A DNA stretch of 64,000 bases, from the NCBI GenBank assembly GCA_025359685.1, contig JANYEY010000096.1, positions 1-64,000 on the forward strand. Direction: 5' to 3'. Both the position numbers and the translations under genes were made by a program. The notes under the pieces are model-generated. The model did no database searches and had not been told where the DNA came from. It saw only the letters and a program-made list of their open reading frames with translations. Source of the stretch: Sphingomonadaceae bacterium (GTDB taxonomy: Bacteria; Pseudomonadota; Alphaproteobacteria; Sphingomonadales; Sphingomonadaceae). Of this stretch, positions 10,526-17,944 are shown one piece after another (the first letter of the stretch is position 1; every line of letters starts with the position of its first letter).

Positions 10526-11278
10526 TCACATCGGGCGTAGCAGCATCCACCCGGCCATTGCCACCATGGCCAGGTTTTCAGTCAAGGAAACAAATCCGAG
10601 CGGTACGCGGCTTGACCCGCCCACGCAGGCGCACTTCAGATCGCGGCGCTGGATATAGACCGCATAGATCACCGATACTGCCCCGATCGTGCCGATGAAG
10701 CTGGCAACCGGGATCGAGAGCCAATCGAGCGCGCGCGCCGCCATCAGGGCACCTGCGGCCCATTCAAGAAAGGGATAGACATAGCCATACGGGACCCAGC
10801 GCCGGGCCAGCAGATCGAAGCCTAGGAACATGGTCGCAAACTTGTCGAGGTCCTGCAGCTTGAGCATCGCCAGGATCATCATGCTGAACGCGACGAACCA
10901 TTCGCCCGAGCGCAAGGTAAAAGGATTGCCAGAAACCGCAAAACTAGCGGCGAGCGCGAGCGCGGCGGCCGTTGCGAAGACCACCAGCACCGGGACGTAA
11001 CTTACTGCTTCGGGGTCCGGTGATTTAAGCCCGAAGTAACGGCGCAAATCGTCGTATCCGCCGATCCGCTGGCCATCGATGAACGTCTGCGGCGTGGTTT
11101 TGACGCCATGTTCGGCCTTGAACGCGTCGGTTTCCTCGCGCGTGGTCAACCAATGATCGTCAACCGCAAAGCCTTTGCGGCGCAGCAGGTACACCGCCTT
11201 GAGCCCATAGGGACAGACGTGCTTGTCCATGACCATCCGGTAGATCGTGGCAACGGGTTTTTGGGCTTGGTCGGTCAT
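10526..11278 (-). CDS. Glutaredoxin-MauE/DoxX fusion membrane protein
   Basis: The 250-residue protein has two parts. Residues 8-83 form a glutaredoxin fold: monothiol site CPYG (Cys22), TTPQTF with the cis-Pro (61-66) and GSH-binding GGYDD (73-77). Residues 93-248 carry about five membrane helices typical of MauE/DoxX redox proteins, with a CAC motif at 216-218. The arrangement suggests thiol or disulfide traffic at the membrane, perhaps linked to metal export or protection; this is inference. ATG at 11278 is chosen because the glutaredoxin fold starts right after it. Transcription is expected from the MerR-type promoter just upstream. Confidence 0.82.
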   Translation of the reverse strand: MTDQAQKPVATIYRMVMDKHVCPYGLKAVYLLRRKGFAVDDHWLTTREETDAFKAEHGVKTTPQTFIDGQRIGGYDDLRRYFGLKSPDPEAVSYVPVLVVFATAAALALAASFAVSGNPFTLRSGEWFVAFSMMILAMLKLQDLDKFATMFLGFDLLARRWVPYGYVYPFLEWAAGALMAARALDWLSIPVASFIGTIGAVSVIYAVYIQRRDLKCACVGGSSRVPLGFVSLTENLAMVAMAGWMLLRPM

Positions 11279-11288
11279 CTCGAATCGG

Positions 11289-11320
11289 CTTATAGCTTCC
11301 GTACCGCAGTACGGAGTCAA
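11289..11320 (-). promoter_or_regulatory. MerR-type promoter/operator, mercury-operator-like
   Basis: On the minus strand a -35 TTGACT (11315-11320) and a -10 TATAAG (11289-11294) are separated by 20 bases, the over-long spacing typical of MerR-family activated promoters. Between them lies the dyad CCGTAC-N4-GTACGG plus GAAG. Outside the central four bases this matches the merO dyad of Tn501/Tn21 as I recall it. The expected transcript start is only a few bases before the ATG at 11278. The regulator gene starts five bases beyond the -35 on the other strand. Confidence 0.85.
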
Positions 11321-11324
11321 GTGA

Positions 11325-11723
11325 ATGGCGTTGACGATCTCTGAGCTGGCGCGTGGCGGCGGGGTTGGCGTCGAAACCGTGCGATATTACCAACGCCGGG
11401 GTCTGCTTTTCGATCCCCGCCCGACAGCCACCCACGCTGGCGGACGCAGGCATTATGGTCCAGACGAATTGAGCCGGTTGCGATTTATCCGCGGGGCGCA
11501 GCGGGCCGGATTTTCGCTCGATGAGATTGCCGAACTGCTTGCGCTCGATGCCACAACCGAACGGGCCCGCGCCCGCGAATTGGCCCGCGCCCGCATTGCC
11601 GAACTCGATACCAAGATCGCCGAGATGCAGCGGGCGCGCCGGTCACTGGAAAAGCTCGCCCGCGAATGCGCGCGCGGTTCGGCCGGCGCCTGTCCGATCA
11701 TCACCGCATTCGAACAGGCCTGA
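11325..11723 (+). CDS. MerR-family metal-responsive regulator (MerR DNA-binding, CueR-like Cys pair)
   Basis: The 132-residue regulator has a winged-helix reader at 3-60 with VETVRYYQRRGLL, almost the MerR(Hg) recognition helix, then GFSLDEIAELLAL and a dimerisation helix. Its only cysteines are Cys115 and Cys123, spaced C-x7-C and followed by PII. That is the CueR metal-loop spacing rather than the C-x8-C of Tn501 MerR. The position of the third Hg ligand (or Ser77 of CueR) is Arg80. It probably senses a thiophilic metal and activates the divergent operon. Which metal is unknown. ATG at 11325 abuts the operator. Confidence 0.88.
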   Translation: MALTISELARGGGVGVETVRYYQRRGLLFDPRPTATHAGGRRHYGPDELSRLRFIRGAQRAGFSLDEIAELLALDATTERARARELARARIAELDTKIAEMQRARRSLEKLARECARGSAGACPIITAFEQA

Positions 11724-11732
11724 GCGCAGCAA

Positions 11733-12833
11733 TCAAACGTTGAACTTGAAGTGCATGACGTCGCCGTCCTGCACCACATATTCCTTGCCTTCCTGCCGAA
11801 GTTTGCCCGCGTCCTTGGCCCCGTTTTCGCCGCCGAGGCCGACGAAGTCATCATAGGCAATGGTCTCGGCGCGGATGAAGCCGCGCTGCATGTCGGAGTG
11901 GATTTCGCCCGCCGCATCGGGGGCCTTGGCCCCGGCGTGGACGGTCCAGGCGCGCGCTTCCTTGGGGCCGACGGTGAAGAAGGTCAGCAGGTGGAGCAGG
12001 TCGTAACCTGAGCGGATGATGCGGGCGAGGCCGGTTTCGTGGAGGCCCATCTCCTCGAGGAACACCATGCGATCGTCCATCTCCATCGAGACCAGCTCGC
12101 TCTCGATCGCCGCTGAAACGATCACCGCTTTGGCGCCCTCGGCCTTGGCCTTGGCGAATACCTTTTCGCTGAACGCATTGCCGCCAGCCGCGCTGTCTTC
12201 CTCGACGTTGCAGACATAAAGCACCGGCTTGGCGGTGAGCAGCTGGGCCGAATTGAACACCTGCAGTTCTTCGGGATCGCTCGGCCGGGCGAGCCGGGCA
12301 GGCTTGCCATCGCGCAGCAGCTCGAGCGCGGGGAGCAGTACGCCCGCCAGCAGCTTGGCATCCTTGTCGCCCTGCGCGGCCTTCTTCTGCGCGGCGGGGA
12401 CGCGCTTTTCCAGGCTTTCGAGATCGGACAGCATCAGCTCGGTTTCAACCGTCTCGGCGTCGCTGACCGGATCGATCTTGTTATCGACGTGCTGGATGTC
12501 GTCATCTTCAAAGCAGCGCAGCACGTGGACGATCGCGTCGACCTCGCGGATATTGCCGAGGAACTGGTTGCCCAGACCCTCGCCCTTGGAGGCACCGCGC
12601 ACGAGTCCGGCAATATCGACGAAGCCGAGCTGGGTCGGGATGATCTTCTGGCTGCCAGCTATCTTCGCCAGCTGGTCAAGCCGCGGGTCGGGCACGCCAA
12701 CCTGGCCGACGTTGGGCTCGATCGTGCAGAACGGATAGTTCGCCGCTTGCGCCGCCTGCGTCTCGGTCAACGCATTGAACAAGGTGGACTTGCCGACATT
12801 AGGCAGTCCGACGATACCGCATTTGAAACCCAT
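11733..12833 (-). CDS. ychF: YchF/OLA1 redox-regulated ribosome-associated ATPase
   Basis: The 366-residue product belongs to the Obg-related YchF family. It has the P-loop GLPNVGKST (residues 9-17), DIAGLVRGASKGEGLGNQFL, the switch and coiled-coil region, and a C-terminal TGS domain ending in a conserved DVMHFKFNV-type tail. YchF prefers ATP and binds ribosomes. ATG at 12833 (MGFKCGIVG) matches the family start; an in-frame ATG at 12872 would add 13 unconserved residues. It is convergent with the MerR gene, 9 bases apart. Confidence 0.97.
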   Translation of the reverse strand: MGFKCGIVGLPNVGKSTLFNALTETQAAQAANYPFCTIEPNVGQVGVPDPRLDQLAKIAGSQKIIPTQLGFVDIAGLVRGASKGEGLGNQFLGNIREVDAIVHVLRCFEDDDIQHVDNKIDPVSDAETVETELMLSDLESLEKRVPAAQKKAAQGDKDAKLLAGVLLPALELLRDGKPARLARPSDPEELQVFNSAQLLTAKPVLYVCNVEEDSAAGGNAFSEKVFAKAKAEGAKAVIVSAAIESELVSMEMDDRMVFLEEMGLHETGLARIIRSGYDLLHLLTFFTVGPKEARAWTVHAGAKAPDAAGEIHSDMQRGFIRAETIAYDDFVGLGGENGAKDAGKLRQEGKEYVVQDGDVMHFKFNV

Positions 12834-12904
12834 TATTGACTCCGGTGAGACGTGCGCGCCTCTTATGGACAAGCGGCGACAATTGCTAGGCGGGAGTCCG
12901 GATC

Positions 12905-13285
12905 ATGGGCGTATTGGGAATTGGCGGGGTATTCTTCCGGGCGAAGGATCCCGATGCGCTGAACACGTGGTACCGCACGCACCTCCATGTCGGGGCAGGG
13001 TGCAATGCCGATGCGACCGGCCCGGTCGATGAATGGAGCTGGACCACGCTGGGCGGGCCGACCGTGTTCGCACCGTTCAAGGCCGACACAGACTATTTCC
13101 CGGCCAACAAGCAGTTCATGCTCAATCTAAGAGTGACCGGGATTGATGCCCTGCTTGCCGCGCTGCGCGGTGCCAGCATAGAAGTGATCACCAAGCCTGA
13201 GTGGGATGACCCGCAAATGGGCAAGTTCGCCCGCATTCACGATCCCGAAGGCAACCCGATCGAACTGTGGCAACCGCCAGCCTAG
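12905..13285 (+). CDS. VOC-family (glyoxalase/bleomycin-resistance fold) protein
   Basis: This 126-residue VOC protein has the paired beta-alpha-beta-beta-beta layout. The first module begins GIGGVFFRAKDPDALNTWYRTHL and the second ends ARIHDPEGNPIELWQP, where the Glu is the usual metal-ligand position. The family includes glyoxalase-like lyases and isomerases; the substrate cannot be inferred. It diverges from ychF and converges on pth, with which it shares a 4-base CTAG carrying both stop codons. Confidence 0.88.
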   Translation: MGVLGIGGVFFRAKDPDALNTWYRTHLHVGAGCNADATGPVDEWSWTTLGGPTVFAPFKADTDYFPANKQFMLNLRVTGIDALLAALRGASIEVITKPEWDDPQMGKFARIHDPEGNPIELWQPPA

Positions 13286-13854
13286 TCCGCCAGCCGCAGC
13301 GCAACGTCATTCATGAAACGCACGTCATCGCCCTTGGCGAGCCAGTCCGCCTCGGCCGATATCGCGCCGAGCAGATCGGCGAGCGGGTCCATTTCGGCCT
13401 TGGCGTAGTTGCCCAGTACATAGCCGCTGACCCGGTCCTTGTGCCCGGGGTGCCCAATCCCGATGCGCACGCGGCGAAAGTCGGGCCCGAGGTGCTGGTC
13501 GATCGAGCGCAGGCCGTTGTGCCCGGCGAGCCCGCCGCCCATCCGCACCTTGACCTTGAACGGCGCGAGATCGAGTTCGTCGTGGAAAACGGTCAGCGCA
13601 TCGGGTTCCAGCTTGTAGAACCGCAACGCCTCACTCACCGCGCGGCCGCTTTCGTTCATGAAGGTCGCGGGTTTGAGCAGCAGCACTTTGGTGCCGCCGA
13701 TCCGGCCTTCCTGCAGCCAGCCCGAGAACTTCTTCTGCACAGCGCCGAAGCTATACACCTCGGCAATGGTGTCAGCCGCCATGAAGCCGACGTTGTGTCG
13801 GTGCAGCGCATATTGCGCGCCCGGATTGCCAAGGCCGACCCATAATTGCACCAA
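13282..13854 (-). CDS. pth: Peptidyl-tRNA hydrolase
   Basis: Pth recycles peptidyl-tRNA released from ribosomes. The 190-residue product carries the catalytic and binding residues Asn10 (GLGNPG) and His20 (HRHNVGF), the FHDELDL acidic motif and GGLAGHNGLRSI. It lies downstream of a secreted small protein and rplY on the same strand; the rplY-pth order is common, here with one gene and a terminator between. Confidence 0.97.
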   Translation of the reverse strand: MVQLWVGLGNPGAQYALHRHNVGFMAADTIAEVYSFGAVQKKFSGWLQEGRIGGTKVLLLKPATFMNESGRAVSEALRFYKLEPDALTVFHDELDLAPFKVKVRMGGGLAGHNGLRSIDQHLGPDFRRVRIGIGHPGHKDRVSGYVLGNYAKAEMDPLADLLGAISAEADWLAKGDDVRFMNDVALRLAD

Positions 13855-13875
13855 GCAGTCTCCGAACCTCGCCTG

Positions 13876-14307
13876 TTACTGGCCGAGTGCGGCGGCGAGG
13901 ACGTTTCCCTGCGCGTCCATCGCTCGCGAGAGGCACGTCCGCGTGGTTTCGGAAGCGGCGTTGGCATCTTCGCTGCCTTGCGCCGCAAACAGTTTCCCGG
14001 CCTGCGCCGAGCGGTCAGCGATCCACGGCTTGGTATAGAGGAACCCGGTGTAGAAACTCACGCCCCGGGCAGTCTGGTCGTCAACCAGATCGGCGGTCTT
14101 GCGATCGGCTTCGCTCGTTGCCGCATCCTTTGCCGCCGTGGACGACGTGTTGCTCAGGCGGATCAACCGGAACATGCAGTCGATCGCCTGTTCCTCGGTG
14201 AGACCAGCGAGCGGAACAACGCCTGGTGCGGGCTTGGGCGCGGCGGCGCCAAGAGTCGTTGCCGTCAGCGCAAGGCAGACTGCCGAACCGATGCCGATGA
14301 TCTTCAT
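13876..14307 (-). CDS. Exported protein of unknown function
   Basis: The 143-residue product has an N-terminal signal peptide (MKIIGIGSAVCLALTATTLGAAA) and is likely periplasmic. The mature part is mostly helical, with two cysteines (in AIDCMFRL and TRTCLSRA) that could form a disulfide. I recognise no family. It sits between rplY and pth but lies downstream of the strong rplY terminator, so it probably has its own promoter. Confidence 0.75.
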   Translation of the reverse strand: MKIIGIGSAVCLALTATTLGAAAPKPAPGVVPLAGLTEEQAIDCMFRLIRLSNTSSTAAKDAATSEADRKTADLVDDQTARGVSFYTGFLYTKPWIADRSAQAGKLFAAQGSEDANAASETTRTCLSRAMDAQGNVLAAALGQ

Positions 14308-14321
14308 TGATAGCCCCCAAA

Positions 14322-14353
14322 AGCAAAACCGGACCGCGTTGCCACGGTCCGGT
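14322..14353 (-). terminator. Intrinsic terminator of rplY
   Basis: A perfect 9-bp stem ACCGGACCG/CGGTCCGGT (14328-14336 with 14345-14353) with an 8-base loop is followed on the minus strand by TTTTGCTTTT. It lies 55 bases past the rplY stop and is the clearest conventional terminator in the window. Confidence 0.92.
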
Positions 14354-14407
14354 TGAGCATCGACTGACTAAGGCTGGCGGTCAACCATGGGCTGACCGCA
14401 AGGAAGG

Positions 14408-15028
14408 TTATTCCTCGCCGGCAGCTTCGGTTGTGGCGTTGTCGCCGGTTTCGCTGCGCAGGCCCGACGGCGCGATGATCGTGGCGATGGTGAAATCGCG
14501 GTCAGTGATCGCCGAGGTCGAACCCTGGGGCAGCTTGACGTAGCTGATATGGATCGAATCGCCGATATCGAGCCCGGTGACATCGATCTGGATGTCTTCG
14601 GGCATCTTGTCCGCGTCGCAGATCAGTTCGAGCTCATGGCGCACGATGTTGAGTACGCCGCCGCGCTTGAGGCCGGGCGAAGCTTCCTCGTTGATGAACA
14701 TGACCGGCACGTTGACGTGCACAGTCGAATCCTTCGACAAGCGCAGGAAATCGGCGTGGAGCGGACGATCGGTGACCGGGTGGAAAGCAACGTCCTTGGG
14801 CAGCGTACGCAGTTTCTTGCCGCCCACTTCGATCTCGATGATCGAGTTCAGGAAGTGGCCGGTGCTCAGCCGCTTGACCAGCAGCTTTTCCTCGACGTGG
14901 ATCGCCAGGGGCTCTTCTTTACCGCCGTATATAACGGCAGGAACGCGGCCTTCACGACGCAGTGCACGGGAGGCTCCCTTGCCAGCCCGTTCACGCGTCT
15001 CGGCCGGCAGGTTCAGCGTATCGCTCAT
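14408..15028 (-). CDS. rplY: 50S ribosomal protein bL25 (long, Ctc-type)
   Basis: The 206-residue protein has the N-terminal 5S-rRNA-binding L25 domain (about 1-95, with [20 protein letters not shown]) and the C-terminal TL5 beta domain found in general stress protein Ctc. The extreme C-terminus is acidic and Ala/Thr-rich. AAAGG lies before the ATG. The 111 bases upstream, to the TraB-like gene, should hold its promoter. Confidence 0.97.
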   Translation of the reverse strand: MSDTLNLPAETRERAGKGASRALRREGRVPAVIYGGKEEPLAIHVEEKLLVKRLSTGHFLNSIIEIEVGGKKLRTLPKDVAFHPVTDRPLHADFLRLSKDSTVHVNVPVMFINEEASPGLKRGGVLNIVRHELELICDADKMPEDIQIDVTGLDIGDSIHISYVKLPQGSTSAITDRDFTIATIIAPSGLRSETGDNATTEAAGEE

Positions 15029-15139
15029 GGTACTTGCCTTTCAAAACTCTGGATTGATACATCTCCGCCGTCTCGCCTCCAGGGATGACCTAAGACGGGG
15101 AAGCGGGCGCCGTTAGCGGCAAAGCACCATTAATGCAAG

Positions 15140-16018
15140 CTACTGGAGCCGGGTGACCGTGTAGCCGAGCCGGGTCAGCAGAGCGGGCAGGCCGTCCTGG
15201 CCGGCCAGGTGCGCCAGCCCGACCGCGACGAACGGATGCGCGCCTTGCTGAAGCTCGCCGACCAGCCGCGCCAGCCAGGCATCGTTGCGCCGGGTGAGCA
15301 GAGCCTGGCGCAGTTCCGGGTTGCTGCGAAAATCGGCGGTTGTTTCGGCATCGACCGTGGCGAGGTCGCCATGCGCCCAGGCCTGTTCAAGCTTGCGCAG
15401 GCTGGCGAGATCTTCGCCGGGCCGCGCGATTGCGGCTTCCAGCAGCGCGCGCTGCGCCGCTTCGGGCAGGTGGTCGAAGATCGCGAGCTGCGCCGCGGCA
15501 CCTTCGAATTCCTCGACCGGCTTGGTGTAATTACGCACCAACGCCCGGTCGATTCCGTTGGCGGCGTTGGAATCACCCGCCGCCATTGCCGCATTCTGCA
15601 ACATCAACGCCGCCGCCCAGGTCTCATAGGGATCGAGCGCGCCGGGTTCGAAGTGATCGGCCTTGAGCGCCGTATCGAGCTCGCCATGCTGATCGGGCGG
15701 AACCCGCTGTTCAAGCGGCGGCAGTCCGGGGCTTTGCGCCAGCGCGGCAAAGGTCTTGGCGGTGGCCGCATCGTCCTCGATATTCGCCACTTCCAGCAGC
15801 AGCCGGTCGGATTGGCCAAGCGCCGCCGCGACCTTGGCCGATTTCCACTCGACCGGCCGGGGCAGCGCGTGGATCGTGCCGAACAGCCACGCCTGCTGCC
15901 CGCCCGGACCCTCGACCAGCCACAGTGCCGGGCGAACTTCGGCCGGCTTGGCACAGCCAGCCAGCGCCAGCGCGGCCAATGCGGCGCAGACCAGGCCGCG
16001 CAGTTTCCTACTGGACAC
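15140..16018 (-). CDS. TraB/GumN-family lipoprotein (second of tandem pair)
   Basis: From GTG at 16018 the protein has 292 residues and a lipoprotein signal ending ALAGC. It shows the TraB/GumN hallmarks: a first GTIH block (LFGTIHALPRPVEW) and a C-terminal AVGLAHLAGQDG block where a His replaces the usual GxGH. These proteins are related to Tiki-type metallopeptidases; activity is unproven here. The GTG is chosen because the signal peptide follows directly and it overlaps the upstream paralogue by 11 bases. A longer reading from ATG 16075 would have no signal at its start. Confidence 0.85.
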   Translation of the reverse strand: MSSRKLRGLVCAALAALALAGCAKPAEVRPALWLVEGPGGQQAWLFGTIHALPRPVEWKSAKVAAALGQSDRLLLEVANIEDDAATAKTFAALAQSPGLPPLEQRVPPDQHGELDTALKADHFEPGALDPYETWAAALMLQNAAMAAGDSNAANGIDRALVRNYTKPVEEFEGAAAQLAIFDHLPEAAQRALLEAAIARPGEDLASLRKLEQAWAHGDLATVDAETTADFRSNPELRQALLTRRNDAWLARLVGELQQGAHPFVAVGLAHLAGQDGLPALLTRLGYTVTRLQ

Positions 16019-16955
16019 GGACCGCCTTGATCCCGTGTTTCGAGAGCACGTCCTGCACGCTGCCCTTGCCGCCAAGGTGACCCGCCCCGACCGCGATGAA
16101 CACCGTGCCGGGATGCTTCAACCGGTTTTCGATCCATGCCGCCCAGTTGCGGTTGCGGCTGAAGATCAGCGCTTCGGCCAGCACCGGGCTGTCACTTTCG
16201 GCGTTGAGTTGTTTGGCCAGACCAGCCGCATCGCCGCGGGTCCAGCTGCCGACCATGGCGGCGATTTCGGCGTTGATCTCGGGCAGGGCGTCAAGCACGT
16301 TGCCCAGGTATTCAAGCTGCTCTTCCTCGGTCAGCGCATCGAACTGGCCGAACTGGAAGTCGGCGGTTTCAAGCCCGGTGCGCGGGTGGCCAAGCTCGGT
16401 CGCGCGTTTGGTCAGCCCGTTCTCGACCCCGGACTGGATGTTGTAGCCCGCTTTCTGCAGCTGCAGGATCGGCAAGGTCGCGGCGGCCACCCAGGGCTTC
16501 TTTTTGTCGAGGAGCGAGACCGGCAGGCCGAGCTTGGTCATTGCCGCTTCGAATTGCGCGCGGTGCTTTTCATCCATCATCTGGCGCAGGTTCTTGCTCG
16601 GGGCCAACGTGCCATGGCGCAGCAGCGCCGCCGCAATGTCGCCGGTGGGGAGGTCGGGCAGCTCGGTCACCAAGGTGTCCGAATGATCGAGCGCATAAGC
16701 CAGCGGGCCATTGAGCCAGTCGATCCCATCTGGCAGCAAGTGGATCGTGCCGAACAGGTAGATCGTGGTGTCGTGGTCGGCTATCTTCCACAGCGCCGGG
16801 TGGGCCTGAACGGGAGCCGCCATTGGCGCCGCCTGGACCGGCTGCGGGCTTGGCAGGCGCTGCGGGTCGGCCGGCGCATTCGCGCTCCCGGCCAGCGCGA
16901 AAATGGCAAACACGGGGGCAATCAACGGGGCGAACAGGCGCGTGGCTAAGGTCAT
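16008..16955 (-). CDS. TraB/GumN-family exported protein (first of tandem pair)
   Basis: The 315-residue product begins with a signal peptide (cleavage near GSANA) and a Pro/Ala linker. It carries the TraB/GumN motifs IYLFGTIHLLPDGIDW and VGAGHLGGKGSV, the two His-containing blocks thought to form the Tiki-like metal site. It is upstream of and overlaps a diverged paralogue, so the pair arose by tandem duplication. The substrate is unknown. Confidence 0.88.
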   Translation of the reverse strand: MTLATRLFAPLIAPVFAIFALAGSANAPADPQRLPSPQPVQAAPMAAPVQAHPALWKIADHDTTIYLFGTIHLLPDGIDWLNGPLAYALDHSDTLVTELPDLPTGDIAAALLRHGTLAPSKNLRQMMDEKHRAQFEAAMTKLGLPVSLLDKKKPWVAAATLPILQLQKAGYNIQSGVENGLTKRATELGHPRTGLETADFQFGQFDALTEEEQLEYLGNVLDALPEINAEIAAMVGSWTRGDAAGLAKQLNAESDSPVLAEALIFSRNRNWAAWIENRLKHPGTVFIAVGAGHLGGKGSVQDVLSKHGIKAVRVQ

Positions 16956-17041
16956 GGCAGCGTCCTAACCGTTCAATTCCTCACAGTCGATGAACGAATG
17001 CGGATATTGACCCTGTCCAGCCCATCCGCCAAAGGCCGCCC

Positions 17042-17944
17042 ATGCGCGAAACTGCCCGGCCGCTCAGCTTCCAGGATATGATCCTGCGCCTCCATGCCTA
17101 CTGGAGCGGGCACGGCTGCCTGATCCTCCAGCCTTATGACATGCGCGTGGGGGCGGGTACGTTCCATCCGGCCACCACGCTGCGCAGCCTTGGCCCGGAA
17201 AGCTGGAACGCGGCCTATGTCCAGCCGAGCCGCCGCCCCACTGACGGGCGCTATGGCAAGAACCCCAACCGGCTGCAGCACTATTACCAGTACCAGGTGA
17301 TTATGAAGCCGAGCCCGGCCAATTTCCAGGAGCTGTATCTCGGCAGCCTGCTGGAAATCGGTATCGATCCGCTGGCGCACGACATCCGCTTTGTCGAGGA
17401 TGACTGGGAAAGCCCCACGCTGGGCGCCTGGGGGCTGGGCTGGGAAGTATGGTGCGACGGGATGGAAGTCAGCCAGTTCACCTATTTTCAGCAGATGGGC
17501 GGGTTCGATTGCAAGCCGGTCGCGGGCGAGCTGACCTATGGGCTGGAGCGCCTGGCAATGTACATCCAGGGCGTCGACAACGTCTACGACCTGGCGTTCA
17601 ACGGCGCCGGGGTCCGCTACGGCGAAGTGTTCCTGAAGAACGAGCAGGAATTCTCGAAATACAATTTCGAAGTGGCCGACACCGACAGCCTGTTCAAGGG
17701 CTTCCAGGCCGCCGAGGCCGAATGCCAGCGCTGCATCGAGGCCGACATTCCGCTCGCCGCCTATGACCAGGCGATCGAGGCCAGCCACCTGTTCAACCTG
17801 CTGCAGGCGCGCGGCGTGATCTCGGTGCAGGAACGCGCCAGCTACATGGGCCGGGTTCGCGACCTTGCAAAGGGCAGCTGCCAGGCGTGGATCGGTAAGA
17901 ACACCGCGCAGTGGCAGGCGGACTATCCGGAGTGGGTGTTGTGA
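17042..17944 (+). CDS. glyQ: Glycyl-tRNA synthetase alpha subunit
   Basis: The 300-residue class II catalytic subunit of bacterial alpha2beta2 GlyRS. It starts [13 protein letters not shown] and has [26 protein letters not shown] (motif 2 region) and the glycine-pocket segment [19 protein letters not shown]. It is coupled to glyS through GTGA. A short 86-base gap separates it from the divergent TraB-like gene. Confidence 0.98.
   Translation: MRETARPLSFQDMILRLHAYWSGHGCLILQPYDMRVGAGTFHPATTLRSLGPESWNAAYVQPSRRPTDGRYGKNPNRLQHYYQYQVIMKPSPANFQELYLGSLLEIGIDPLAHDIRFVEDDWESPTLGAWGLGWEVWCDGMEVSQFTYFQQMGGFDCKPVAGELTYGLERLAMYIQGVDNVYDLAFNGAGVRYGEVFLKNEQEFSKYNFEVADTDSLFKGFQAAEAECQRCIEADIPLAAYDQAIEASHLFNLLQARGVISVQERASYMGRVRDLAKGSCQAWIGKNTAQWQADYPEWVL

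Noticed and set aside
8902-11723. Mercury resistance operon
   Set aside because: The operator is merO-like, but there are no merT, merP or merA genes and the regulator lacks the third Hg-binding Cys.
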